The notes under the pieces were generated by a model. It did not search any database. It was not told the origin of the DNA and was given only the letters and a program-made list of their open reading frames with translations. From the NCBI GenBank assembly GCA_003151735.1, contig PLYI01000120.1, positions 124,001 through 188,000 of the forward strand: a stretch of DNA of 64,000 nucleotides. Direction: 5' to 3'. The DNA comes from Candidatus Bathyarchaeota archaeon (lineage in GTDB: Archaea; Thermoproteota; Bathyarchaeia; Bathyarchaeales; Bathycorpusculaceae). Position numbers and translations under genes: made by a program. This document shows, one piece after another, positions 26,064-35,688 of this stretch (positions within the stretch are counted from its first letter, which is position 1; the number at the start of each line of letters is the position of its first letter).

Positions 26064-28151
26064 TCAGGTTGCAGTTGCAGGCTTGGCTCTTCTTCGTCTA
26101 TAAACTTCCACCAGTGCAAACGAAATTAAAGCAACCAAGATTATCAGTATCGCGATGAGTGCGCTTGCAGGTATCAAAATTGATCCAAGAGCAACGTATT
26201 TGTAGATTTTTATCTGCACTGACGTTGGCTGGTTAACAGTTACTGTCATCGCTTGGTAAACGTCTGGTGCGCCTGGAACTTGAGCTATTATTTGCATGTT
26301 CCCGCCGATGATGTTGCTGAACGTGGCGGTTCCATCGCTTTTAGTGTCGGCAGATAGTTGTGTTGGTCCATTCAGTGTCACGTTGACGTTTGAGATTGGG
26401 CTGCCGAAGAAGTCAACGACTTTAACTGAAAGCTGAATGCCATATAGGGTGCAGCGGATTTGTTGTTGACTGCTGCTGAAGACTTGAACGTTTGTTTCGT
26501 TGATTAAGGTATTACCAGCGTACACTCTTGCGCGGTAAATTCCAAAAGTAGCTTGGGCTGTAGCTGAACCAGTGTTGTCAGTTGTGGAGGAATAGAACAA
26601 CCCATTTGACAACTCTACTAGTTCTATGCGCGCTTCTGGAATTACTTCTTGGTTATAGCCAACCACACTAAGTGTTACGGTTTCGCTTGGAGCGATTACG
26701 AAAACTTGCGCAGTGGCCACCGTTGGAAGATTGCTGACGGTGTTATTGCCTACATTGAAGATTTGGTTGTATACTGAAGCGTCAATTGTGTAACTCGCGG
26801 TTGGCAGAGTTGAGTTTAATGTAAAGCTACCAGCAGAGTCCGTTTGTCCTGAAGCGCTGCCTATTTTTGTTCCACTGCTACTTTGGTATTGGTATACTAT
26901 GTTTAGATTAACGAAGGGCATTGTAATTCCATCAGTATTTTTAACGGTGATTTTTACGTCAGTTAATTGACATTGTACGGTTAATGTTGCTTCGCCAGTA
27001 ACGGTAATAGTTGTTTCTCCGACGTTAACGCCGTTCCAGAAGGTAGTTAAGGCATAATTGCCTGCTTCAAGCCTAAAGGGTGCTATGCCATCTGAACCAC
27101 TTGATGAATTATAAACGGCATTGGTTGATGCATCTACAGCTTGAAGCACTATTCCAGAGACGACTTCACCAGCTAGATTGTTAGTTTTGACATTAATGGC
27201 ATATCCCGTAACGGTGAAGGTTTCAGAATCAGGAATTGACTTAGGATTATTTTGTGGAGCTATTTTTATGGTGTAGTCGCCGACGTCGGCCTTGGAGGAG
27301 ACCACCCATCTTGTGCTGATTACGCCCTCGGCCGAAGCCGTTCCGGAAATGGTATCAAGAGGGTTGGAACCTGAATTTACGCTCGTTATGGTGATGGTTG
27401 CAGGTGTGCTAGGCTGGTAACCTGTGGCGCGTATTATTACTGTTTGGCCTCGGTGGTATGTGGTTGAATCGATGAAGTTTACTGAGAACGTGCTTTGCGC
27501 TATTGTAGCTGCAGATTGGTTAAAGTAAAGTGCATAGGTTCCAGCGTAATCGGTAAGTGAACCACTGGGCTGGAAGCTGGTGTCTGGAAAAGTGAGTTGT
27601 GCATTTGTTGTTCCTTTTTGGTTAGGAGTTCCTAACGTCACTGTTTTTGAGTAGGCAGTTGCAAGTGGATTTGGAAGCACCACAGCGACGTTTGCAGTGT
27701 ACGAAGTTCCTATTTGACCGCCCGTGACACTGACATTCAAAGTTAAACTATTTCCCTCCTGAATCGATGAAGGAACAGAACTTATTGAGTATCCTGTTGT
27801 AACCGTAAACGATTGAGTAGAGTTAACGTTGATATCAACGTCTCTAAGAATCAACGCGTAAGCGCCGCTTGGAAGTTCGGGAACTGTAAAGTTTGTATTA
27901 ACGTAGTACCCTTCGGATACGGCGCTGACAACTACGGTTTGGCCTAATATAATTTGGTAGGAACCGTTAGAAGTGTAGATTGTTCCTTGAATGTTTACGC
28001 TTGTTCCTACAGGGGCAGTTGCTGAACTTGGAGTTATTTGGAGAATGCCTACGCCGAGATTTGTGTTCTGCGCGTAGACTTCAAGAGGCGTAATCACTGC
28101 TGCGAGCGCCACAAGGAATAAGATGGAAACTGCAATAATTTTCTTGTTCAA
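26064..28151 (-). CDS. Large secreted surface protein with repeated Ig/carboxypeptidase-regulatory-like domains
   Basis: This 695-residue protein has a signal peptide (residues 1-28, VSILFLVALAAVITPLEVYAQ) and a long extracytoplasmic part of Ig-like and carboxypeptidase-regulatory-like beta modules. Examples are SSGSDGIAPFRLEAGNYAL (about 350) and NVTLNGPTQLSADTKSDGTA (about 595). A single C-terminal membrane span (about 657-682) follows, ending in YRRRRAKPATAT. It is thus anchored with the bulk outside. Many Asn-X-Ser/Thr sites suit N-glycosylation. No archaeosortase-type tripeptide is obvious before the span. The role may be structural or adhesive. Confidence 0.8.
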   Translation of the reverse strand: MNKKIIAVSILFLVALAAVITPLEVYAQNTNLGVGILQITPSSATAPVGTSVNIQGTIYTSNGSYQIILGQTVVVSAVSEGYYVNTNFTVPELPSGAYALILRDVDINVNSTQSFTVTTGYSISSVPSSIQEGNSLTLNVSVTGGQIGTSYTANVAVVLPNPLATAYSKTVTLGTPNQKGTTNAQLTFPDTSFQPSGSLTDYAGTYALYFNQSAATIAQSTFSVNFIDSTTYHRGQTVIIRATGYQPSTPATITITSVNSGSNPLDTISGTASAEGVISTRWVVSSKADVGDYTIKIAPQNNPKSIPDSETFTVTGYAINVKTNNLAGEVVSGIVLQAVDASTNAVYNSSSGSDGIAPFRLEAGNYALTTFWNGVNVGETTITVTGEATLTVQCQLTDVKITVKNTDGITMPFVNLNIVYQYQSSSGTKIGSASGQTDSAGSFTLNSTLPTASYTIDASVYNQIFNVGNNTVSNLPTVATAQVFVIAPSETVTLSVVGYNQEVIPEARIELVELSNGLFYSSTTDNTGSATAQATFGIYRARVYAGNTLINETNVQVFSSSQQQIRCTLYGIQLSVKVVDFFGSPISNVNVTLNGPTQLSADTKSDGTATFSNIIGGNMQIIAQVPGAPDVYQAMTVTVNQPTSVQIKIYKYVALGSILIPASALIAILIILVALISFALVEVYRRRRAKPATAT

Positions 28152-28333
28152 ACCAGTCAGCTCTCCTAATACTAGCCATCATTGCTTAATGCTCATGATT
28201 TAACTAAGAGATGATTTTAAACTTTACCTTTCAAGCCTCGCATATAGTTCCTGAACAGAAAAAACTGTCAAAAGTAGGATTCTATCCAGAAAGCTGCTGT
28301 GAGCATATGGATTTTTAAAAGACGCTAATTCTA

Positions 28334-29320
28334 ATGTACAGAAACTCGGTGTGTGCCTTGGAAAACAATGTTGTCTCTCCGCTGTTAGGCGCTCTAAAGA
28401 AGCAAAAATACCATTTAATAGAAAGCCACTCAGCGGTTAAAAGGTGCAAGTGGCTCTATGAATCCATAGTTAACGACAGATCATGCTACAAACAGAAGTT
28501 CTACGGCATCCAAAGCCACCGATGCATCCAGATGACGCCATCGCTCTACTCCTGCACGCAGCAATGTCTGTTTTGCTGGAGAGCTCAAAGCGGCGACTTG
28601 CAGGTTACATGGGATGAGATGAAAAATCCAAGCAAGGATACACCTGAAGAAATTGTTGAGGGCTGTTTTAGGGCGCAAGAGAAGATTTTGACTGGGTACA
28701 AGGGTAATGAGAAGGCGGATTGGCGCAAGCTGCAAGAAGCCCAAAGACCCAAGCAAGTTGCCATAAGCTTAACAGGTGAACCAACCCTCTACCAGCCGCT
28801 GGGCGAACTTATGCGCATCTTCCACCAGAGAGGCTTAACCACGTTTCTAGTTTCAAACGGAACATTGCCCTCTAAACTTTCAATGCTAAGCCAAGAACCA
28901 ACACAACTCTACATTTCCGTATGCGCTCCCAACGAGCAGGTTTACAAACAGGTTTGCCGCCCCCTATTCCCCAGCGCATGGACAAAAGTGAACGAAACAC
29001 TTGGTTTGCTTCAGAGTTTTCGCTGCCCAACCGTGATTCGCATGACGTTGGTTAAGGAGCACAACATGGGTTTGATTGATGAGTACGCTAAGCTTGTTGA
29101 GAAGGCTAATCCAACCTACATTGAGGCTAAAGCATACATGCACATTGGATTTTCCAGCTTGCGTTTGGGTTTTGACCGAATGCCCATGCATAGAGAGGTC
29201 AAAGATTTCGCAGCCCAATTAGCCGAGAAAACTGGGTACAAGGTTATCAATGAGGCGCCTGAAAGCAGAGTTGTGTTATTGAGCAGGTTAGAAAAGCCGC
29301 TCCAAGTTGGGTTAAGTTAG
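28334..29320 (+). CDS. taw1: 4-demethylwyosine synthase (radical SAM)
   Basis: This 328-residue protein has the radical-SAM motif CTQQCLFCWRAQ (about residue 76) and the TYW1/Taw1 features RCIQMTPSL before it and SLTGEPTLYQPLGEL (about 148). Taw1 condenses pyruvate carbons onto m1G37 of tRNA-Phe to give the tricyclic imG-14 base, using a second iron-sulfur cluster formed by N-terminal Cys residues (CALE, CKWLYE and CYKQ are seen). The m1G37 substrate would come from a Trm5-type enzyme such as that at 24514-25374. The ATG at 28334 sits about 15 bases after a TTTTTAAAAGA TATA-like element. Confidence 0.93.
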   Translation: MYRNSVCALENNVVSPLLGALKKQKYHLIESHSAVKRCKWLYESIVNDRSCYKQKFYGIQSHRCIQMTPSLYSCTQQCLFCWRAQSGDLQVTWDEMKNPSKDTPEEIVEGCFRAQEKILTGYKGNEKADWRKLQEAQRPKQVAISLTGEPTLYQPLGELMRIFHQRGLTTFLVSNGTLPSKLSMLSQEPTQLYISVCAPNEQVYKQVCRPLFPSAWTKVNETLGLLQSFRCPTVIRMTLVKEHNMGLIDEYAKLVEKANPTYIEAKAYMHIGFSSLRLGFDRMPMHREVKDFAAQLAEKTGYKVINEAPESRVVLLSRLEKPLQVGLS

Positions 29321-29470
29321 CCCCACTTAGTGGAGGATAGAACAAAATCAGCTAAGGATTGGAGGGGCTTCTTAGTAAAGAAAACTTGACTAAAATTAGT
29401 CAGGAACCCTTTACGAGAACACTTTTATTGAAAATGCTACCCACAATAAAACAAGGATGCGTGGAGCGAT

Positions 29471-30985
29471 ATGAAAAGAAGCCTAATTCCTGCAGCACTG
29501 GTAATCATCGTTTTGTTGTTTCCGACTTTGATAAGCTTTACACCAATCATTCAACCTGTTAAGGCACAGAATGCCTCTGCATCTTTTTCAGATGATTTTA
29601 GCTCAGATTCAAGCGCATGGCAGTATTTTGGAAGTGCATTCAGAGATACCACAAACCAGTACCTAGTCTTAACTCCTTCTGGCAACCAACAGGCAGGAGT
29701 TGCCTTCTTCAACTCCCCGATACAAGGCTCTTTTACAGCTAACTTCAGATACAAAGCGGGAGGAGGAAACTGGCAAGGAGACGGATTCACCATGTTCTTC
29801 TACAAACAAAAATATTCAACAGTCGATAGTGCGGATAGTGGGAGCCGATTAGGTTTCAACTCCATATCAGTTATCCCTGGATACGGAATAGAATTTGATG
29901 GATGGCAAAACGTATCTTGGGACTTCCAAGGCATAACTGGGGGTCAATCTAATCCTTCAGGAGACCCATCTGATAACCATATCGCACTGATTCAGGATTA
30001 CACGGGCAATCATTTAACTTGGGTCAACGACACAAGAGTTGCCGATAACAATTGGCACAGTGTCTCCGTAAGCGTTCAAGGGTCTTCTGTTAGCGTTTCC
30101 ATCGACCAAGCAGTTGTCCTTCAATGGAGTGGGGCACTGAACAGAACTTATGATGGGTTTGGCTTCAGTGGAGCTACGGGAGGAGTTGGAAGCAACTGGC
30201 ATATAATAGACGACTTCTCAATCACTTCTCAAAATTTGAAGACGCCAAACCTGACAGCTTCCTGTATAAGCCCGCAGACTCAGTCAGGCTTTAACGTTTT
30301 CAAAATCGGCGGTTCCTTAACCTTTGATGGCGCAGGCATTTCAGGCGCACCTATCTACCTTTACTATAGTGTTAACGGTGGAGAAACATGACAAGACCTA
30401 ACCCTCCTCTACACTCATATCGATGGCAGTTACTCAGCGTTATGGTTGCCAACCGTCACAGGCAACTACCTTTTAAAATCTGTTTACAAGGGCAGTGAAA
30501 ACTATCTTGGCGCCAGAGACACGGTTAACTTTGCCATAGAACCCTTCGTGGAGCAAAGCGTTTTCTCAGTAACTTCAAACTCAACCATCACGGGATTAGC
30601 TTTCAACTCAGTAAGTAAAGAATTGAACCTTAATGTTTCGGGACCCACAGAAACAACAGGATACACCAATGTCTACATACCCACATCGATAATGACTGAT
30701 GTTTCAGGCCTCAAAGTGTACTTGGACAGCAGCCAAATAGACTATACGACCCAGTCCCAAAGCGACTGCTAGCTTATTTCAATCAATTACCATCACAGCT
30801 CACACGAAGTCACCGTTAGCTTAGGCTCATTAGTCACGAATTCCTCATCTGCAAACGCGCCTGCAAAAACTGCGACGTTCGGGCTGGATTGGGTTGAAAT
30901 CGTCATTTTAGCATTCATGAGCGTAACCCTCGCAATAGTAGTTATCACTTCAGTCCTACTCCTCAGAAGAAAAAAACTAAAGTAA
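29471..30985 (+). pseudogene. Secreted lectin-like surface protein interrupted by two in-frame stops
   Basis: The frame runs through an N-terminal signal peptide (about residues 9-32), a legume-lectin/concanavalin-like domain (about 36-255), an Ig-like domain and a C-terminal membrane span ending LLLRRKKLK. It is broken by TGA at 30389-30391 (after GGET) and TAG at 30770-30772 (after QSDC). The frame is continuous before, between and after, with no shift. The context suggests both stops replace Trp codons (TGG to TGA, TGG to TAG). TGA and TAG end many other genes here, so recoding is unlikely. The intact product would have been 504 residues. Confidence 0.8.
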
Positions 30986-31066
30986 ATGGGCCATGACGCA
31001 AGCAGTTGGATAAACTTATATACGCATTTTTTGCCTAATGGCTAGTCAAACAAGCGGTTGCATACT

Positions 31067-31267
31067 ATGGTAAGTGAAGGAAAAGGACGATTATTTCGAC
31101 GAAAAGATGGCAAATACCTTGTCTACTTACCTAAAGACCTAGCGGAAGACAGCATGTTCCCCTTTAAAGGCGGAGACACAATCTTTGTTAAATTAAGCTT
31201 CGCGTTGGGCGACAGCAAACTGCTGGTTGAGAAATGGAAAGAAGCCATCCAAACCAGCGGCGAATAG
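31067..31267 (+). CDS. Small conserved-looking hypothetical protein (AbrB-like pattern)
   Basis: This 66-residue protein, MVSEGKGRLFRRKDGKYLVY onward, has a beta-rich N-terminal half with LPKDLAEDSMFPF and GGDTIFVKLSF, loosely like swapped-hairpin AbrB domains. The family is not recognised with confidence. A TATA element CTTATATAC (31015-31023) predicts a start of transcription near 31045, giving a short leader. ATG 31067 is preferred to TTG 31058. The translin gene follows 46 bases later. Confidence 0.6.
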   Translation: MVSEGKGRLFRRKDGKYLVYLPKDLAEDSMFPFKGGDTIFVKLSFALGDSKLLVEKWKEAIQTSGE

Positions 31268-31322
31268 ATTTTTAAGAAATTGAAATAAACAACAAACCAA
31301 TCATTCTTAACTGGTGGAAGTT

Positions 31323-31985
31323 TTGTCCTCTCTAGAAACAGTTATCCAACAAGTAAAGACCGAGCTTATGCAGAAAAACCAGATACGCGAGGATACCCAT
31401 GAAAGCATGCGCAAAGCCACAAGCCTCTCCAAACAAGCAATTCTCTTAATTCATCAAAAACGCTTCGATGACGCCGAAAAAATGGTTGCAAACGCCAAAG
31501 AAAAAATCTTAAGCCTCCAAGAACTCGCCAAACAGTACCCAGAGATTATTTACGGCGGCATGCTCAGCGCGGCATTCCAAGAGTATTCGGAAGCTAACAT
31601 TTTCTTGATGCTTATTAAGGAGGAGCGGTTTGTAACGCCAACGGAGATAGATGTGCCCTCTGTTGATTACGTGTTGGGTTTGGCAGATGTCATCGGTGAA
31701 TATAGGCGCTTAGCCCTTGACAACCTGCGTGAAGGAGAGGTTAAAAAGGGCGAAAAATGCCTCGAAATCATGGATCAAATCTTCATTCAGCTTTTAGCAT
31801 TGGATGAGGCCTACATGCTTGTTCCCGGACTAAGGCACAAATCAGATATTTCAAGAAGAATCATCGAAAGCACACGCGGCGACATCACTTTGGAAGTGCG
31901 TAGAAAATCACTCGAGGACGAGTTGAAAAGGTTTGACCCAGTGAAACGGGCAATCAAACGTAAACCCCGAAAGGTCAAAACTTAA
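31323..31985 (+). CDS. Translin-family protein
   Basis: This all-helical protein of about 220 residues shows translin features: RKATSLSKQAILLIHQKRF (about 35-53), a central EYSEANIFLMLI (about 85) and the late segment SRRIIESTRGDITLEVRRK. Translin and archaeal relatives form octameric barrels that bind or cleave RNA or single-stranded DNA. TTG 31323 is chosen because GGTGG lies 5 bases before it; GTG 31314 falls inside that site. It is followed directly by endonuclease V, suggesting a nucleic-acid processing operon. Confidence 0.82.
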   Translation: MSSLETVIQQVKTELMQKNQIREDTHESMRKATSLSKQAILLIHQKRFDDAEKMVANAKEKILSLQELAKQYPEIIYGGMLSAAFQEYSEANIFLMLIKEERFVTPTEIDVPSVDYVLGLADVIGEYRRLALDNLREGEVKKGEKCLEIMDQIFIQLLALDEAYMLVPGLRHKSDISRRIIESTRGDITLEVRRKSLEDELKRFDPVKRAIKRKPRKVKT

Positions 31986-31987
31986 AA

Positions 31988-32656
31988 TTGAAGCTTTCCA
32001 AAAATTTTTCAGTCAAAAAAGCCCACAACACACAGGTTTGCTTATCAAAAAAACTCATTCTAGAGGACAAGTTACCGCAAAAAATCAGAGCCGTCGGCGG
32101 CGTAGACGTTTCATACATCGGCGGCATGGGCATCGGAGCTGTAACAGTTGTAGATTACGAGTCGTTGGAGCTCTTGGAAGCTCAAGTAGCAACCTGCGAG
32201 GTAAAAATACCCTACATTCCAACTTTGCTGTCGTTTAGGGAAATTCCTCCTGCGATGGCAGCAATCAGAAAACTAAGGGTACAACCTGACGTTTTTCTTG
32301 TTGATGCACAGGGATACGCACATAATTACCGGTGCGGGTTCGCCAGCCACCTTGGCTTAGCGCTGGGAAAACCGACTGTTGGTACGGCAAAGAGCAGGTT
32401 GATTGGCACACCAGTTGAGAGAGACGGCAAAACTTTGCTGGTTGATAAAGACGAAGTCATAGGTGAAGTGGTAACTACAAAATCAGGCGGCAAACCCATC
32501 TACATAAGCATAGGCCACATGGTCTCGCTTGATACAGCTATAAAAATCGTTAAGCACTGCTCAAAAGGCAGAATTCCCGAGCCACTTTTGCACGCCCATA
32601 ACTTAGCAACCAAACAAAGAAACCAGCTTGCAGACGAAAGCAAAGTAAATATCTAA
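31988..32656 (+). CDS. nfi: Endonuclease V
   Basis: This 222-residue nuclease has the Endo V motifs GGVDVSYIGG (catalytic Asp, about residue 38), PTLLSFREIPP (Glu, about 81), VDAQGYAHNYRCGFASHLG (Asp, about 105) and VGTAKSRLIG (about 134). Endo V cuts near deoxyinosine in DNA or inosine in RNA. The TTG start lies 2 bases after the translin stop, so the genes are transcribed together. The usual DGHG signature reads DAQG here. The DUF99 protein at 50670 belongs to the same fold. Confidence 0.9.
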   Translation: MKLSKNFSVKKAHNTQVCLSKKLILEDKLPQKIRAVGGVDVSYIGGMGIGAVTVVDYESLELLEAQVATCEVKIPYIPTLLSFREIPPAMAAIRKLRVQPDVFLVDAQGYAHNYRCGFASHLGLALGKPTVGTAKSRLIGTPVERDGKTLLVDKDEVIGEVVTTKSGGKPIYISIGHMVSLDTAIKIVKHCSKGRIPEPLLHAHNLATKQRNQLADESKVNI

Positions 32657-32688
32657 ACGCATCGTAACTATCGCTAAGTGTGAATTTG

Positions 32689-33021
32689 ATGAGTGAAGAG
32701 ATAACGTTCGCTGAATTCCAAAAACTGGATTTACGCATTGGAAAAATCGTTGAGGCATCCCAGGTTCCAGACTCGAAAAAGCTGATTAAAATTCTAGTCG
32801 ATTTCGGAACAGAGAAGCGCCAGGCAGTTGCGGGACTACTTAAATATTATAAGCCAGAGGAGTTGGTTGGCAAAAAATGTATTTTTCTTTTAAACCTGCA
32901 GAGGCGCATGTTGGCGGGCATTGAATCGCAATGCATGGTTTTAGCTGCCGAAGACGAAGCGGGCAACGTTGTGGTTTTGCAGCCTGAAAAAGACATCGTT
33001 GAAGGCAGCAAAATCGGTTAA
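32689..33021 (+). CDS. tRNA-binding OB-fold protein (MetRS C-terminal/CsaA-like)
   Basis: This 110-residue protein starts MSEEITFAEFQKLDLRIGKI and contains VGKKCIFLLNLQRRMLAGIESQCMVLAA (about 60-85, described by its NL.RR..G..S pattern), typical of the OB-fold domain at the C-terminus of methionyl-tRNA synthetase and in Arc1p/CsaA. Stand-alone archaeal copies can bind MetRS or other synthetases and tRNA. GTGA at 32680-32683 serves as binding site for ATG 32689. No MetRS gene is nearby. Confidence 0.88.
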   Translation: MSEEITFAEFQKLDLRIGKIVEASQVPDSKKLIKILVDFGTEKRQAVAGLLKYYKPEELVGKKCIFLLNLQRRMLAGIESQCMVLAAEDEAGNVVVLQPEKDIVEGSKIG

Positions 33022-33110
33022 TCCACCCCCGAATTCTGCTTTAATTGCTAGGGAAAGATAAAATAGTAATTAGAACAAGTTAATCTATAATTTATTTGGA
33101 AGGTTAATTT

Positions 33111-34118
33111 ATGGCAACTAACGAAGAAGCACTCATGTGGGTTGAGAAGTACCGCCCCAAAACCCTCGATGAAGTCGTGGGCTTAAAGGACATCACTGAG
33201 AGCCTTAAATCATTCATGAAAAAACCAAAAACCATGCCGCATCTCATGTTGGCAGGCATTCCAGGCACAGGAAAAACAACCATCGCCCTTGCCTTAGCCC
33301 ATGAATTGTACGGGGCAAACTGGAGAAACTTCACACTGGAACTTAACGCCTCGGATGAAAGAGGCATCGACACGGTACGAGACCGAATCAAAGATTTCTC
33401 ACGTTACAGCCGCTCAGGATTCGGCGACATACCCTTCGCATTGATTATTCTGGATGAATGTGACCAGATGACTGGACCAGCCCAAACAGCACTCAGACGC
33501 ATAATGGAAACCAGCAGCCGCACCTCCAGATTCATCTTGATTTGTAACCAATCGAGCAAAATCATCGAGCCAATCCAAAGCCGCTGCGCCATATTCCGTT
33601 TTTCACGATTAGATAAACAAGCAATGAAAGAACACCTACAATACATCGCCAAAAAAGAAAACGTTACCTTGCTGCCTGAAGCAGCAGATAAAATCGTGGA
33701 TTACTCAGAAGGCGATTTAAGACACGCCATAAACGCCCTGCAAACTGCGTCAGCATACAAGGAAAACTGCGTAGACGAAAAAACGGTTTCACTAGTCATC
33801 GGCGAAGCAAGCCCAATGCAGGTCCAAAAAATGATTAGAAAAGCACTCTACGGCGACTTCATCGAAGCAAGAAAAACAATGTATGAAATAATGGGCTCCT
33901 TCGGCTTCTCAGGCAACGAAATCATCCGCCAAGTGCAACGGGAAATCTTTAAAATGTCAGATTTAACGCCCGAACAAAAAGCGGACCTGTCAAACCTCAT
34001 CGGCGAATACGATTATCGCTTAACACAGGGCGCAAACAGCGACATCCAACTCAGCGCGCTTCTGGCTCAGTTTGCGAAGTTTGGGAAGAACGTAGAGGAA
34101 ACTTATGCTGCGAAATGA
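33111..34118 (+). CDS. rfcS: Replication factor C small subunit (clamp loader)
   Basis: This 335-residue AAA+ protein has Walker A GIPGTGKTT (about residue 48), Walker B LIILDECDQM (about 117), sensor 1 LICNQSSKI and arginine-finger SRCAIFRF (about 160). Four RfcS subunits and one RfcL form the complex that loads PCNA onto DNA with ATP. No intein interrupts it. The 3' end overlaps rfcL by 14 bases, so translation of the two is probably coupled. Confidence 0.97.
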   Translation: MATNEEALMWVEKYRPKTLDEVVGLKDITESLKSFMKKPKTMPHLMLAGIPGTGKTTIALALAHELYGANWRNFTLELNASDERGIDTVRDRIKDFSRYSRSGFGDIPFALIILDECDQMTGPAQTALRRIMETSSRTSRFILICNQSSKIIEPIQSRCAIFRFSRLDKQAMKEHLQYIAKKENVTLLPEAADKIVDYSEGDLRHAINALQTASAYKENCVDEKTVSLVIGEASPMQVQKMIRKALYGDFIEARKTMYEIMGSFGFSGNEIIRQVQREIFKMSDLTPEQKADLSNLIGEYDYRLTQGANSDIQLSALLAQFAKFGKNVEETYAAK

Positions 34119-35346
34119 TCTTTTATGGGTTGAAAAGTACCGTCCAAAAAAGATAGAAGACATCATCGGCAACGAAGAAGCTAAAGCTACCTTCGTGGAG
34201 TGGCTAAAAACCAAGCGCCGAAGCAAGAAGGCAGTGCTGCTTTATGGACCACCCGGCGTTGGGAAAACAGCGCTGGTTAATGCTGCCGCAAAAGAGTTTG
34301 GCTTCACAATTATCGAGATGAACGCAAGCGATACACGCTCGGAGAAGGCGATTAATGCAGTTGCTAAACCAGCCACATCCTACATAGCATTAGACAATTT
34401 CTCAACAACTCAAACGCAAGGTAAAGGGAACCTGCTTTTCCTGGACGAAGTCGACGGTATCGCAGGCAACGAAGACCGAGGCGGCGTAGGCGCGATCATC
34501 AAAATCATTGAAGAATCCCGCGTGCCAGTAATAATGGCTGCCAACGACCCCGACATAGACAAACTGCGACCCCTAAAGAAAATTTGTCTACTCGTCCGTT
34601 TCCAGCAAATTCGCATTCCGCTTGTAATTGCTTTATTGCAGAAAATCTGTCTGGTAGAGCATGTCAAAGCAGAGTTTGAGGCACTTGAAAGAATAGCCCA
34701 AAACGGCCGAGGCGATGTTCGCTCAGCCATAAACGACTTGCAGAGCCTAAGCGAAGGAACCCATTCACTAACGTTGCAGGACACCGTAATGCTGAGTTCA
34801 AGAAACAAAGACATCAGCGCCGACGAAACGCTCAGAGGCTTCTTCTCTGCAAAATCAATTGAGGAAGTATCCAGTTTACTTTTCCGCGCAAACGTTGACT
34901 ACGACGATTTTCTGCTGTCAGTAAGCGACAACCTCCCAAGACGCTACACTGACCCATCCGAGCTTGCCGCCGCATACGATCTTGTTTCACAAGCAGACCT
35001 TTTCCGCGGCAGAATCGGCACCGAAAACTGGCACCTACTCAAGTACTTCTTCAACTCTCTATCCAAAGCGGCTGCAGTAAACCCCACATCCTTCAGGCCA
35101 TTCGAATTCATCTCGCCGCCAATTCGTATCATAACCTTATTCTGGACTAAGGGCAAAAGAACAATGCTTGACGGTATATGCGGCAAAATCGGAGCCCAAT
35201 GCCATGTATCACACAGCAAAGCCAAGCATGATTTTGTTCCTTTCGTAAAGATGATTTTGCAAAAACAAAAAGCCAGTCCCCTGATAGCTTGGTTCAAGTT
35301 TACGCCTGAAGAAGTTGATTTCCTAAACAAAATGAACAGGTTCTGA
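34105..35346 (+). CDS. rfcL: Replication factor C large subunit
   Basis: This 413-residue AAA+ protein has Walker A YGPPGVGKTAL (about residue 47), LLFLDEVDG Walker B (about 113) and sensor 1 MAANDPD (about 148). It is the fifth, distinct subunit of the archaeal clamp loader. It is shorter than many archaeal RfcL proteins (about 480), which end in a lysine-rich tail with a PCNA-binding box (QxxLxxFF). Here the C-terminus reads FTPEEVDFLNKMNRF and no clear PIP box is visible. Confidence 0.95.
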   Translation: MLRNDLLWVEKYRPKKIEDIIGNEEAKATFVEWLKTKRRSKKAVLLYGPPGVGKTALVNAAAKEFGFTIIEMNASDTRSEKAINAVAKPATSYIALDNFSTTQTQGKGNLLFLDEVDGIAGNEDRGGVGAIIKIIEESRVPVIMAANDPDIDKLRPLKKICLLVRFQQIRIPLVIALLQKICLVEHVKAEFEALERIAQNGRGDVRSAINDLQSLSEGTHSLTLQDTVMLSSRNKDISADETLRGFFSAKSIEEVSSLLFRANVDYDDFLLSVSDNLPRRYTDPSELAAAYDLVSQADLFRGRIGTENWHLLKYFFNSLSKAAAVNPTSFRPFEFISPPIRIITLFWTKGKRTMLDGICGKIGAQCHVSHSKAKHDFVPFVKMILQKQKASPLIAWFKFTPEEVDFLNKMNRF

Positions 35347-35352
35347 TGAAAC

Positions 35353-35688
35353 ATGGTTGTTTTGAATAAGAAAGCGTTCAAGCTTCCACGGGTTGAAAAA
35401 GACAAGTTCATACTCCTGATGCACCTAGGGTGTGAATACAACAAGGAGCAGGGTGTCTTTTCCATCAAAAGTTACAATAACATCGAGAAACTCATGGACT
35501 CAATCAGCGGCATCCTTGATACTGAAGTGATTTTTCTGCAAAACTGCTCTCGCTGCGGTAAAGATTTAGCATGCAGCGACTGCAAATACGATGAGTTATG
35601 CGCTACCAAGAATCTTCCGTTTAATTGTGTTTGTCCTCAGTGTTTGAGGGATAGGAAGCATTTTGAAGAGTACCTTGGAAAATTCTAA
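35353..35688 (+). CDS. Cys-rich hypothetical protein downstream of rfcL
   Basis: This 111-residue protein begins 6 bases after the rfcL stop. Its C-terminal half carries CSRCGKDLACSDC and CATKNLPFNCVCPQC (about residues 65-101), suggesting a zinc-binding module, and its N-terminal half is a mixed alpha-beta segment. I do not recognise the family. Its place in the clamp-loader operon suggests a link to replication or regulation, which is only inference. Confidence 0.6.
   Translation: MVVLNKKAFKLPRVEKDKFILLMHLGCEYNKEQGVFSIKSYNNIEKLMDSISGILDTEVIFLQNCSRCGKDLACSDCKYDELCATKNLPFNCVCPQCLRDRKHFEEYLGKF

Noticed and set aside
30389-30772. Reading TGA as selenocysteine or TAG as pyrrolysine in the lectin-like gene
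   Set aside because: Both positions look like Trp by context, no recoding structure is visible, and TGA and TAG serve as normal stops elsewhere in the window.
31038-31073. Short upstream ORF of 11 codons overlapping the start of the small protein at 31067
   Set aside because: The TATA box at 31015-31023 predicts transcription from about 31045, downstream of the ATG of this ORF, so it is probably not transcribed.
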